NCBI GenBank assembly: GCA_030706145.1
Contig: JAUZPB010000020.1
Span: forward strand, 1 to 52,181
Direction: 5' to 3'
Length of the DNA stretch: 52,181 bases
Source of the DNA: Bacteroidota bacterium
GTDB lineage: Bacteria > Bacteroidota > Ignavibacteria > Ignavibacteriales > SURF-24
Part shown: in pieces, positions 38,459 to 47,461 of the stretch
Layout: every line of letters begins with the position of its first letter
How positions within the stretch are numbered: position 1 is the first letter of the stretch
The notes under the pieces: model-generated
Seen by the model: only the letters and a program-made list of their open reading frames with translations
Told to the model about the DNA's origin: nothing
Databases searched by the model: none
Program-made: the position numbers and the translations under genes

Positions 38459-38486
38459 ATTGTGAACACTAAATTGTGAACATTAA
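38459..38486. repeat. 14-bp tandem duplication after nuoCD
   Basis: attgtgaacactaa (38459-38472) is followed by attgtgaacattaa (38473-38486), 13 of 14 identical. It starts eight bases after the nuoCD stop. Confidence 0.65.
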
Positions 38487-38508
38487 ACGTTAAAGATTTG
38501 GGGTTTTT

Positions 38509-38973
38509 GTGCTGACTGAAGAAGAAAAACACGAGATCGAAGAGGAATTTAAACTCTACCCATATAAAAGCGCTGCAGCAATTGAGGCTCTTAAGGTCGT
38601 GCAAAAGCATCGCAGGTGGGTCTCAGATGAGAGCATAAAGGATATTGCTCAGCTGCTTGGTATTACTCCAGATGAGCTCGATTCTGTTGCAACATTCTAT
38701 AATTTGATTTACCGTAAACCAGTCGGAAGAAATGTGATCCATATCTGCAACAGTGTAAGCTGCTGGGTTATGGGATATGAGTCCGTCTTAAAACACCTTA
38801 TTGATCACTTAGGTATTACTTATGGCCAAACAAGCTCAGATGGAAGGTTTACTCTCCTGCCGGTACAATGCCTCGGTACATGTGACCATGCACCGGCACT
38901 TATGATAAATGGTGACCTTTACAGGGATCTTACACCCGATATAATAAATTCTATTCTGGAAAAGTATCAATAG
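38509..38973 (+). CDS. nuoE: NADH-quinone oxidoreductase subunit E
   Basis: 154 aa thioredoxin-fold subunit of the NADH-oxidising module with the [2Fe-2S] cluster N1a. Ligands: Cys80 and Cys85 (CNSVSC), Cys121 and Cys125 (CLGTC). The start is a GTG at 38509 with GGGG a few bases upstream; no ATG would keep the conserved N-terminal helices (EEEKHEIEEEF). It is followed by nuoF after 20 nt. Confidence 0.95.
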   Translation: MLTEEEKHEIEEEFKLYPYKSAAAIEALKVVQKHRRWVSDESIKDIAQLLGITPDELDSVATFYNLIYRKPVGRNVIHICNSVSCWVMGYESVLKHLIDHLGITYGQTSSDGRFTLLPVQCLGTCDHAPALMINGDLYRDLTPDIINSILEKYQ

Positions 38974-38993
38974 AGAAGGGATAAGCCTTAATT

Positions 38994-40274
38994 ATGGATG
39001 ACAAACCCTTGACTAAATATATTCGCACTGACCAGGTTCCAATGGACATAAAGGAATATGAGCACTCTGGAGGCTATGAGGCTCTAAGAAAAATACTAAA
39101 AACAATGCAGCCAAAAGATGTGATGGATGCCGTTAAGGATTCCGGCCTTAGAGGAAGAGGTGGTGCCGGATTCCCGACTGGTATGAAGTGGAGCTTTGTG
39201 CCAATGGGCGATAATGCACCTCATCCAAAATACCTCGTGGCAAATGGCGATGAGATGGAACCTGGAACTTTTAAGGACAGACTCCTTTTAGAATCTGCCC
39301 CTCATCAGCTCATTGAAGGCATGATAATAAGCGCTTATGCTATTCAGGCTGATATTGCTTATGTATTTATTAGAGGTGAATATACTCTTGCTGCAAAGAT
39401 CATTCAGGCCTCACTTGCAGAGGCATACCAGGCTGGATATCTTGGCAAGAACATCCTGGGCTCTGGCTTTAGCCTTGAGATGTATGTGCATACCAGCATT
39501 GGCCGCTATATGTGCGGAGAGGAAACAGGACTTCTTAATGCTCTTGAAGGGAAAAGGGCTAATCCAAGGGCAAAACCCCCTTTCCCTCAGTCAAGCGGAC
39601 TTTTTGGTAAACCAACAATTGTAAATAATATTGAGACTCTTTCTAACATCCCACACATCATGAATAACGGAGGAGAATGGTTTAAGAAACTTTCACTTAC
39701 AGGCGAAGGAGGCACAAAACTCTATGGCGCAAGTGGAAAGGTTAAAAAGCCTGGACTATGGGAATTGCCTCTTGGTGTGACTCTAAGAGAATTGCTGGAA
39801 GAGCATGCAGGCGGAATGAAAGATGGATTTAAGCTTAAGGGACTACTGCCAGGAGGAGCTTCAACGGATTTCCTTACAGAAGAACACCTCGATGTGAATA
39901 TGGATTTTACAAACGTTGGCAAAGCTGGTAGCAGACTTGGAACAGGTACCATTATAGTTATGGATGATAAGACCTGTCCTGTAGGATTTGTTCATAACCT
40001 TGAGGCTTTCTTTGCTCAGGAATCCTGCGGCTGGTGTACTCCATGCCGCGAAGGACTGCCTTGGGTGCAAAGAATTCTTAATGCAATTGAAGAAGGAAAC
40101 GGTGAGATGAGGGATTTGGATATTCTCTCTTATCATACAAAATACTTGGGGCCAGGTAATACTTTCTGCGCTCTTGCTCCAGGGGCTATGGAACCACTGC
40201 AGAGCGGACTTAAATATTTCAGGGAAGATTTTGAAAGACATATAAAAGAAAAACGCTGTCCATGGAGGTCATAA
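38994..40274 (+). CDS. nuoF: NADH-quinone oxidoreductase subunit F (NADH- and FMN-binding)
   Basis: 426 aa catalytic subunit that takes hydride from NADH to FMN. GRGGAGFPTGMKW (54-66) binds FMN, and CGEETGLLNALEGKR (174-188) lies in the NADH/FMN region. Cluster N3 ligands are Cys345, Cys348, Cys351 (SCGWCTPCREG) and Cys392 (TFCALA). Its length matches the family. nuoG begins five bases after the stop, and the nuoG ribosome site lies within the last codons of nuoF. Confidence 0.97.
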   Translation: MDDKPLTKYIRTDQVPMDIKEYEHSGGYEALRKILKTMQPKDVMDAVKDSGLRGRGGAGFPTGMKWSFVPMGDNAPHPKYLVANGDEMEPGTFKDRLLLESAPHQLIEGMIISAYAIQADIAYVFIRGEYTLAAKIIQASLAEAYQAGYLGKNILGSGFSLEMYVHTSIGRYMCGEETGLLNALEGKRANPRAKPPFPQSSGLFGKPTIVNNIETLSNIPHIMNNGGEWFKKLSLTGEGGTKLYGASGKVKKPGLWELPLGVTLRELLEEHAGGMKDGFKLKGLLPGGASTDFLTEEHLDVNMDFTNVGKAGSRLGTGTIIVMDDKTCPVGFVHNLEAFFAQESCGWCTPCREGLPWVQRILNAIEEGNGEMRDLDILSYHTKYLGPGNTFCALAPGAMEPLQSGLKYFREDFERHIKEKRCPWRS

Positions 40275-40279
40275 AACAA

Positions 40280-43003
40280 ATGGCGAAAACTGCTAAGATA
40301 ACTGTTGATGGTAAAACTTATGAGGTCGATGCAACTAAAAACCTTCTGGAAGTATGCCTTTCACTTAAACTAGATCTTCCTTATTTCTGCTGGCACCCGG
40401 CTATGGGATCTGTGGGCGCTTGCAGACAATGCGCCGTAAAAAAGTTTAGAGATGAAAACGATAAGGTTGGAAAACTCTTTATGGCTTGCATGGAACCTAT
40501 AGTAGATGGAATGATAATTTCTATACAGGACGCTGAAGCAAAAGAATTTAGAAAAGGCGTGATTGAATGGCTTATGACAAACCATCCACACGACTGCCCT
40601 GTTTGTGATGAAGGCGGAGAATGCCACCTGCAGGATATGACTGTAATGACGGGCCATGACTACAGGCGCTACCGCTTCAAAAAAAGAACTTATAAAAACC
40701 AGTACTTAGGTCCATTTATTAATCACGAGATGAACCGCTGCATTCAGTGCTACAGATGCGTAAGATATTACAGGGATTATGCTGGAGGAAAGGATTTTGA
40801 TGTCTTCGGCGTACATAACACCGTCTATTTTGGACGACACGAAGATGGTGTTTTAGAAAATGAGTTCAGCGGAAACCTTGTAGAAGTTTGCCCGACCGGT
40901 GTATTTACCGATAAGACTCTTGGAAAACATTACACACGCAAGTGGGACCAAACCTATGCGCCATCTATTTGCGTACACTGCAGTGTAGGATGCAACACAA
41001 TTGCTGCTGAAAGATATGGACTCTTAAGAAGAGTGCAAAGCAGGTATAACGGTGAGGTAAACGGTTACTTCCTTTGCGATAGAGGAAGGTTTGGCTATGA
41101 GTTTGTAAATAGCCCCAAAAGAATAAGAAAACCTCTCAGAAAAAATAAAGAAACAAGACAATTTGAGGAACTCGGCAGTGAGGATGCATTAAAGTATATA
41201 CGTAAACTTCTTTCAGATAGTAAAAGAATAATCGGCATTGGATCTGCACGTGCTTCACTTGAAAGCAATTTTACTTTACTTTCTTTTGTTGAAAAACAAA
41301 ACTTCTATTGGGGTGAGTCAGATAGAAATATTCAGCTTATACAAAAACAGTATGATATCTTGAGAAATGGTCCTGCAAGAACTCCTTCTTTAAGGGATAT
41401 TGAAAAGTGCGATGTCGTCATTGTCCTTGGTGAGGACCTAACTAACACAGCTCCAATGATAGCCCTTGCCCTTAGGCAGTCAGTCCGCCAGGAACCTGTC
41501 CAGAGCGCAACTCCTTACAGGATACCTCACTGGCAGGATCAGGCAGTAAGAGAGCTGACGCAGGATGAAAAAGGTCCCATTTTTATCGCTACTCCTCTTG
41601 CTACAAGGTTAGATGAAATTTCTGAGACATATCGAGCCGCAGCAGATGATATAGCAAGACTTGGTTTTATGGTAGCAAATAGCTTTTCGGACCGCTCTCC
41701 CTTGGTTAGTGGTGCAACTGATGAGCAGAAAAAACTTTCAGGAAAAATTTCTGAGGCACTCAAGAAAGCCAAAAGGCCTCTTATTATTGCAGGCCCCAGT
41801 CTTCAGAGTGAAGCAGTAATTGAAGCTGCAGCAAATATCGCAAATGCAATGATTACTTCAGGAAAAACCTGTGAACTCTGCTTTACAGTTCCTGAAGTAA
41901 ACAGTATGGGAATGGCAATGATGGACATTACTCATCAGGGAATTGAAAGTGCATTTGAAGCTCTAAAGAATAAACCGGCCGATACGCTCATCATACTCGA
42001 GAACGACCTCTACAGACGAGCAGAAGAGCAGGCAGTTGATTCTTTTCTTGGAAAATTTAAGAATGTAATTGTTTTGGATTATCTTGAAAATTCAACGTCG
42101 CTGAAAGCTGATGCTGTTTTATCTTCAGGAAGTTTTGCCGAGTCAGATGGAACGTTTGTAAATAATGAAGGGCGTGCACAAAGATTCTATCAGGTATATG
42201 ATGCAGGTGAGAATATAAAAGAGAGCTGGAGATGGCTAAGGGATATAATGTTAAATAGCGGCCTTCATGAGTTTGGTAAATGGAAAATACTAAGTGATTT
42301 TACAAATGCACTCTCAAAGGCAATGCCTGTCTTTGATGGCATAAATAATATTACTCCCCCGCCAGGCTTCAGGATTGCAGGAGAAAAGATTCCGAGAGAA
42401 CCTTTCCGCTATAGCGGCAGGACTGCAATGTTTGCTAACAAAAGTGTACACGAGCCTAAGCCGCCTGAAGATATAGATTCACCTCTTTCATTTACTATGG
42501 AAGGCTACAGGGGAAAACCACCTTCGTCAATAATTCCATTTTTCTGGTCCCCTGGCTGGAATTCACAGCAGGCAATTAATAAATACCAGATCGAAATAGG
42601 CGGAGCTCTGCATGGGGGCGATCCGGGAAAGCGCCTTATTGAACCTAAGTCCGGCAAGACGCCTGCATTTTTTACTAAGATCCCTCAGGCATTTAGTCCA
42701 AGAAATGGCGATTGGTTCGTCGTCCCGGTCTATCATATCTTTGGCTCAGAGGAGTTAAGTGTAAATGCCCCGGGAATAAATGAACTTACACCAAAACCTT
42801 ATGTAATGATCTCTTCTGAAGATGCAGGATCACTTGGCCTTACTTCAGAAAAACAAATTGAACTTGAAGCTCAAGGAAAAACATATAGCCTCCCGGCAAA
42901 GCTTAACTTAGGATTGCCTAAAGGCTTAATTGGTATTCCTAAAGGATTACCCGGAATGCCCGAAATCAAAACGGGCTCATGGGTTAGATTGAAAATGGGC
43001 TAG
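40280..43003 (+). CDS. nuoG: NADH-quinone oxidoreductase subunit G
   Basis: 907 aa Fe-S subunit, as long as E. coli NuoG. Ligand sets: N1b Cys37, Cys48, Cys51, Cys70; N5 His102, Cys106, Cys109, Cys115; N4 Cys154, Cys157, Cys160, Cys204; and the extra N7 site Cys231, Cys234, Cys238, Cys266 with spacing C-x2-C-x3-C-x27-C. The rest is the molybdopterin-oxidoreductase-like domain without cofactor, ending in a region (PGWNSQQAINKYQIE, GGDPGKRL) also seen in E. coli. I chose the ATG at 40280 because GGAGGT lies nine bases before it; an ATG at 40262 would overlap nuoF. A 16-bp duplication ends at the stop. Confidence 0.96.
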   Translation: MAKTAKITVDGKTYEVDATKNLLEVCLSLKLDLPYFCWHPAMGSVGACRQCAVKKFRDENDKVGKLFMACMEPIVDGMIISIQDAEAKEFRKGVIEWLMTNHPHDCPVCDEGGECHLQDMTVMTGHDYRRYRFKKRTYKNQYLGPFINHEMNRCIQCYRCVRYYRDYAGGKDFDVFGVHNTVYFGRHEDGVLENEFSGNLVEVCPTGVFTDKTLGKHYTRKWDQTYAPSICVHCSVGCNTIAAERYGLLRRVQSRYNGEVNGYFLCDRGRFGYEFVNSPKRIRKPLRKNKETRQFEELGSEDALKYIRKLLSDSKRIIGIGSARASLESNFTLLSFVEKQNFYWGESDRNIQLIQKQYDILRNGPARTPSLRDIEKCDVVIVLGEDLTNTAPMIALALRQSVRQEPVQSATPYRIPHWQDQAVRELTQDEKGPIFIATPLATRLDEISETYRAAADDIARLGFMVANSFSDRSPLVSGATDEQKKLSGKISEALKKAKRPLIIAGPSLQSEAVIEAAANIANAMITSGKTCELCFTVPEVNSMGMAMMDITHQGIESAFEALKNKPADTLIILENDLYRRAEEQAVDSFLGKFKNVIVLDYLENSTSLKADAVLSSGSFAESDGTFVNNEGRAQRFYQVYDAGENIKESWRWLRDIMLNSGLHEFGKWKILSDFTNALSKAMPVFDGINNITPPPGFRIAGEKIPREPFRYSGRTAMFANKSVHEPKPPEDIDSPLSFTMEGYRGKPPSSIIPFFWSPGWNSQQAINKYQIEIGGALHGGDPGKRLIEPKSGKTPAFFTKIPQAFSPRNGDWFVVPVYHIFGSEELSVNAPGINELTPKPYVMISSEDAGSLGLTSEKQIELEAQGKTYSLPAKLNLGLPKGLIGIPKGLPGMPEIKTGSWVRLKMG

Positions 43004-43012
43004 ATTGAAAGG
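42981..43012 (+). repeat. 16-bp tandem duplication containing the nuoG stop
   Basis: gggttagattgaaaat (42981-42996) is followed by gggctagattgaaagg (42997-43012), 13 of 16 identical. The first copy is read as V-R-L-K. The second is shifted by one base and its TAG is the stop. The second copy also overlaps the nuoH ribosome site (AAGGAG). Confidence 0.7.
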
Positions 43013-43023
43013 AGCACTGAAAA

Positions 43024-43983
43024 ATGAGTCCACTACTCCAGACTATAATTATTACAGTCGTTGTGCTGCTTGTACTTATGACAATTGCCGCGAACCTGAT
43101 CTGGGTTGAAAGGCGTATGCTTGCACTCTGGCAGGATAGGCTGGGACCAAACCGCGTAGGTCCACTGGGACTTGTACAGGTTGTAGCCGATATGGTTAAA
43201 ATATTTTTTAAAGAGGACTGGATACCAAAGTTTGCCGACAGACCTGTCTTCTTTATCGCTCCTACAATTGTCATTATTACGGTTTTAATGAGCTTTGCAG
43301 TTATTCCTTTTGCACCCGGAATATCTGTGGTTAACCTGAATGTTGGACTGCTCTTTTTTCTTGCTATGTCTTCTCTTGGAGTATATAGCGTTGTTCTTGG
43401 CGGGTGGTCTTCTAACAATAAGTATTCTCTTCTTGGCTCTTTGAGGGCAGCAGCACAAATGATCTCCTATGAGGTCTTTATGGGACTTTCACTAATGGGT
43501 GTGGTTATTCTTGCAGGCTCTTTTAACCTTAATGATATTGTAGAGGCTCAGGGAAGGATTACCTGGTTCTTTATTCCGCAAATACTAGGTTTCTTTGTCT
43601 TCTTTTTAGCTGGAATTGCTGAAACACACCGCCTGCCTTTTGACCTTCCCGAGGCTGAAAGTGAACTAATCTCTGGATTTCACTCAGAGTACTCGGGAAT
43701 GAAATTCGGTATGTTTTTCGTAGGTGAATACCTGGGCATTACACTGATCTCATCTATGATAGTAACGCTGTTTTTCGGTGGCTGGCTAGGGCCATCATTT
43801 CTTCCGCCAGTTGTCTGGTTCCTCTTAAAGATGGCAGTATTTATTTTGATATTCGTTCTTCTTAGGGCTGCTTTACCACGCCCTAGATATGATCAGCTTA
43901 TGTCCTATGGCTGGAAGTTCCTGCTTCCGCTTTCTCTTCTAAATCTGGTAGTAACAGGCTTGGTGGTTTTACTTTTAAAATAA
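43024..43983 (+). CDS. nuoH: NADH-quinone oxidoreductase subunit H
   Basis: 319 aa membrane subunit that joins the peripheral and membrane arms and forms part of the quinone tunnel. About eight hydrophobic segments. Conserved loops [19 protein letters not shown] (about 23-41) and [20 protein letters not shown] (about 199-218), with the acidic E-channel residues. AAGGAG precedes the ATG by ten bases. A 76-nt A-rich spacer follows. Confidence 0.97.
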   Translation: MSPLLQTIIITVVVLLVLMTIAANLIWVERRMLALWQDRLGPNRVGPLGLVQVVADMVKIFFKEDWIPKFADRPVFFIAPTIVIITVLMSFAVIPFAPGISVVNLNVGLLFFLAMSSLGVYSVVLGGWSSNNKYSLLGSLRAAAQMISYEVFMGLSLMGVVILAGSFNLNDIVEAQGRITWFFIPQILGFFVFFLAGIAETHRLPFDLPEAESELISGFHSEYSGMKFGMFFVGEYLGITLISSMIVTLFFGGWLGPSFLPPVVWFLLKMAVFILIFVLLRAALPRPRYDQLMSYGWKFLLPLSLLNLVVTGLVVLLLK

Positions 43984-44059
43984 AATTAAGAAGACTCCTT
44001 TTTGGGAAAAAGCTAAATAAAATATAAAAAAAGAGTGTGAAAAGTAAGAAAGGGAAAAG

Positions 44060-44578
44060 ATGCTATTAAGTAACCTTAGAACCATTTGGCTTACATTTCT
44101 TCACTTGTTCAGAAAAGCAGTTACAATTGAATATCCTGAGGAAAAAGAAAAACTTCCGGCTAGGTGGCGCGGAAGGATAGTCCTTACTCGTGACCCAGAT
44201 GGACAAGAGCGCTGTGTGGCATGCTACCTGTGTGCCGTTGCTTGCCCTGTAGACTGCATTTCGCTTCAGGCTACACAGGATGAAACAGGCCGCAGATATC
44301 CAGAGTTCTTTAGGATTAACTTTTCAAGATGCATCTTCTGCGGATTCTGCGAGGAGGCGTGCCCGACCTATGCAATTCAGCTTACCCCAGAATATGAGAT
44401 GAGCGAATATGTAAGGCAGAATATGGTCTATGAAAAAGAGCATTTGCTGATAAATGGTCCGGGAAAATATCATGACTATAATTTTTACAGAGTATCAGGA
44501 CTCGCAATAGGCGGAAAAGCAAAAGGAGAGGCAATGAATGAGGACCCTCCTGTTGATCTGCGAAGCCTTTTACCATAA
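44060..44578 (+). CDS. nuoI: NADH-quinone oxidoreductase subunit I
   Basis: 172 aa ferredoxin-like subunit with two [4Fe-4S] clusters, N6a and N6b, on the electron path to N2. Ligands are Cys52, Cys55, Cys58, Cys62 and Cys91, Cys94, Cys97, Cys101, both as CxxCxxCxxxCP. RCVACYLC and RCIFCGFC are typical. The N-terminal amphipathic helix anchors it to the membrane arm. AAGGGA precedes the ATG. nuoJ starts 12 nt after the stop. Confidence 0.97.
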   Translation: MLLSNLRTIWLTFLHLFRKAVTIEYPEEKEKLPARWRGRIVLTRDPDGQERCVACYLCAVACPVDCISLQATQDETGRRYPEFFRINFSRCIFCGFCEEACPTYAIQLTPEYEMSEYVRQNMVYEKEHLLINGPGKYHDYNFYRVSGLAIGGKAKGEAMNEDPPVDLRSLLP

Positions 44579-44590
44579 GGGAAATAATAT

Positions 44591-45247
44591 ATGAATGCAT
44601 TGTTTTATATAGCCTCGGTTGTTGCAATAGCTGCAACTATAATGGTTATTACAAGATTAAATTCAATACATGCTCTGCTTTACCTTATAGTTTCACTTTT
44701 GTCTGTTGCTGTTATATTCTTTTTACTGGGAGCACCTTTTGTGGCTGCGCTCGAAGTAATAGTCTATGCCGGGGCTATTATGGTGCTCTTTGTCTTTGTG
44801 GTCATGATGCTTAATCTTGGACCCCAGACTGTAGAACAGGAAAGCCGGTGGTTCAATCCAAAAATATGGATTGGCCCTGCTGCCCTGTCCGCTATTTTAA
44901 TAGCTGAGTTTATATACGTCCTTATCTCCCACGGCAGGCAGAATCTTGATACTCGTATGATAAACCCAAAGCAGGTAGGCTTTTCTCTCTTTAGCACTTA
45001 CCTTCTGGGAGTAGAATTAGCCTCAATGCTTCTTCTTGCAGGAATAATTGGCGCTTACCACTTGGGAAGAAGAAAAGAAGCTGTTTTCCACAGGTACTTC
45101 CGCAGGCCCGATGCACTTTATGAAAGGCTGCATCCCAAAGAAGAAAATAAAATAGATGAAAACGGACTTAAAGCTGGTGATAAACCGCTCAGCAAAACTA
45201 ATGTAAGCGGAATGAAACAGAAGAAAAGCGAGCGAGGTGAACTATGA
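44591..45247 (+). CDS. nuoJ: NADH-quinone oxidoreductase subunit J
   Basis: 218 aa membrane subunit with five hydrophobic segments (within 1-160). [20 protein letters not shown] (about 55-74) is the conserved third helix that undergoes the pi-bulge change in coupling. A charged, Lys/Glu-rich tail (about 175-218) extends past the usual end. The stop overlaps the nuoK start as ATGA, so translation is coupled. Confidence 0.95.
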   Translation: MNALFYIASVVAIAATIMVITRLNSIHALLYLIVSLLSVAVIFFLLGAPFVAALEVIVYAGAIMVLFVFVVMMLNLGPQTVEQESRWFNPKIWIGPAALSAILIAEFIYVLISHGRQNLDTRMINPKQVGFSLFSTYLLGVELASMLLLAGIIGAYHLGRRKEAVFHRYFRRPDALYERLHPKEENKIDENGLKAGDKPLSKTNVSGMKQKKSERGEL

Positions 45248-45552
45248 CTTCTTTTTCGATGGAGCATGGACTTATACTAGCAACAATAATATTTATGCTA
45301 GGACTAATTGGACTCCTTTCCAGAAAAAATATTGTCTTTATACTTATGTCGGTTGAGATAATGCTTAATGCTGCCGGACTCGCCTTTGTTGTGGCCGGTT
45401 CAAGGTGGAGCCAACCCGATGGACAGGTGATGTTTATTTTTATACTGGCAATGGCTGCTGCAGAAGTATCAATTGCACTGGCTCTGATAATTCTGCTCCA
45501 CAGGAAATTTAAAACACTCGACGCAGATGCTGCGCACAATATGAGAGGATAG
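45244..45552 (+). CDS. nuoK: NADH-quinone oxidoreductase subunit K
   Basis: 102 aa MrpC-like subunit with three helices. The two intramembrane glutamates of the family are visible in [13 protein letters not shown] (about 37-49) and [12 protein letters not shown] (about 69-80). [16 protein letters not shown] is characteristic. It overlaps nuoJ by four bases and ends four bases before nuoL, in a tightly packed part of the operon. Confidence 0.97.
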   Translation: MTSFSMEHGLILATIIFMLGLIGLLSRKNIVFILMSVEIMLNAAGLAFVVAGSRWSQPDGQVMFIFILAMAAAEVSIALALIILLHRKFKTLDADAAHNMRG

Positions 45553-45556
45553 AACT

Positions 45557-47461
45557 ATGCTTGAACTCTTATGGATGGTACCAGCCCTGCCATTTCTGGG
45601 CTACATTATTCTTGCTCTCTTTGGAGGCAGGATGACAAAAGGTATCTCGGCTGCAGTTGGTGTAGGTATGCTCGGACTATCTGCTCTAATTACAATTGTA
45701 ATAGCAATTAGCTTTATTGCTTCCCCTCCTGAAGGATATCTGTTTCTGCAGACACTCTGGAAGTGGGTTGACGTTGCAGGCTTTTCACCTGCAATTGCTC
45801 TTCGACTCGATCCGGTCTCTTTAGTCTTTATTTTTATTATTACATTCGTCGGATTTTTGATACACCTGTATTCCGTGCAGTACATGGAAGAAGAGGACAG
45901 TACCTGGTATGCAAGATTCTTTGCTTATATGAACCTTTTCGTTGGGGCAATGCTCATGCTTGTCTTAGCCGATAACCTTCTTCTTTTATATCTTGGCTGG
46001 GAGGGTGTAGGCCTTTGCAGTTATCTTCTTATTGGCTACTGGTATAAGGACCCTGCAAATGGAGCTGCTGCAAGGAAAGCCTTTATAGTAACACGCGTGG
46101 GTGATACGGCAATGGCAATCGGGCTTTTTATTCTTGTAATGGCTTTCAGAACCTTAAATATTCAGGAAATCCTTCGCCATGTACCGCTGGTTTGGCCAGT
46201 AAGTTCGCAGGCTGTCGTAATTACGGCTCTTATGCTCTTAGGCGGCGCGGTTGGAAAAAGCGCGCAGCTGCCACTCCAGACCTGGCTTCCAGATGCAATG
46301 GCAGGTCCTACACCTGTCAGCGCTTTAATTCATGCTGCTACAATGGTTACAGCAGGCGTTTATCTGATTGCCCGTATGCACGTCATTTTCCTTCAGGCTC
46401 CCGAGGTAATGACAATTGTTGGTATAATTGGGGCTTTGACACTTATCATTGCAGGCTTTAGTGCTATTACTCAGTTTGATATAAAGAAGGTTCTGGCATA
46501 TTCAACCATAAGCCAGATTGGCTATATGTTTCTTGCCCTTGGCGTTGGTGCCTGGTCGGCTGCTGTTTTTCATTTTATGATTCACGCTTTCTTTAAGGCT
46601 CTGCTTTTTCTTGGCGCTGGCGCTGTTATCTACGCCCTTCATCATGAGCAGAATATGTTTAAGATGGGAGGAGTAAAAAATATGCTGCCTTTGACTTTCT
46701 GGACTTTTGTCATTGGCAGTGCTTCACTTGCTGCGCTGCCTCTTGTAACTGGCGGCTTTTACAGCAAAGACCTTATTTTATACCTTGCCTTTACAGGCGA
46801 GCATGGAAGTAAACTGTTATACTTTGCAGGACTTTTTGGAGCTCTGATAACTGCAGTCTATACGTCAAGAATGGTGTTTCTGACCTTCTATGGACATGAA
46901 AAAACACACCTTCATAACAGGCCTGGACCCGTAATGGAAGTCCCGCTTATAATTTTAGCAGTCCTTTCAACTATAGGAGGCTTTATAGAACTGCCTGGGA
47001 CACTCGGACATTTTCCTCTCTTTTCAAATTTTATTCAGAATATTCTCCCCTCTCCTGGCAGTGGTGAAGGTCACGAGGGAATTGGTACTGAGCTTATGCT
47101 CCAGATAGTTGCGGCTGTAGTAGCAATTGGCGGGGTTTTTATAGGTTACCTGCTTTATTATAAAAAACCTGAAACGGTGCAGAACTTTAAACAGACCCCT
47201 TCAGGACAAAGCTTGTATAAGTTCTGGCTCTATGGATGGGGATTTGATTGGGTCTATGATACTTTGTTTGTAAAACCAATTGACTGGATCGCACAGGTAA
47301 ATAAGTCCGATGTGATTGACCTTATATATACTGCAATAGCATGGCTTACCCGGGGCTTTAACCGTATGTTTAGTTTTACTCAGACAGGAAGGCTAAGGTG
47401 GTATGCAATGGGTATTGCCTTTGGTGCAATCGTTGCCATAACAATCGTGGTGTTCTTATGA
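45557..47461 (+). CDS. nuoL: NADH-quinone oxidoreductase subunit L
   Basis: 634 aa antiporter-like proton channel subunit at the distal end of the membrane arm. The conserved core has YLGWEGVGLCSYLLIGYWY, KSAQLPLQTWLPDAMAGPTPVSALIHAATMVTAG and FKALLFLGAGAVI (each with the key Lys, His or Glu). The region after about 520 corresponds to the long lateral helix and final transmembrane segment. GAGAGG precedes the ATG. The stop overlaps the nuoM start. Confidence 0.97.
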   Translation: MLELLWMVPALPFLGYIILALFGGRMTKGISAAVGVGMLGLSALITIVIAISFIASPPEGYLFLQTLWKWVDVAGFSPAIALRLDPVSLVFIFIITFVGFLIHLYSVQYMEEEDSTWYARFFAYMNLFVGAMLMLVLADNLLLLYLGWEGVGLCSYLLIGYWYKDPANGAAARKAFIVTRVGDTAMAIGLFILVMAFRTLNIQEILRHVPLVWPVSSQAVVITALMLLGGAVGKSAQLPLQTWLPDAMAGPTPVSALIHAATMVTAGVYLIARMHVIFLQAPEVMTIVGIIGALTLIIAGFSAITQFDIKKVLAYSTISQIGYMFLALGVGAWSAAVFHFMIHAFFKALLFLGAGAVIYALHHEQNMFKMGGVKNMLPLTFWTFVIGSASLAALPLVTGGFYSKDLILYLAFTGEHGSKLLYFAGLFGALITAVYTSRMVFLTFYGHEKTHLHNRPGPVMEVPLIILAVLSTIGGFIELPGTLGHFPLFSNFIQNILPSPGSGEGHEGIGTELMLQIVAAVVAIGGVFIGYLLYYKKPETVQNFKQTPSGQSLYKFWLYGWGFDWVYDTLFVKPIDWIAQVNKSDVIDLIYTAIAWLTRGFNRMFSFTQTGRLRWYAMGIAFGAIVAITIVVFL

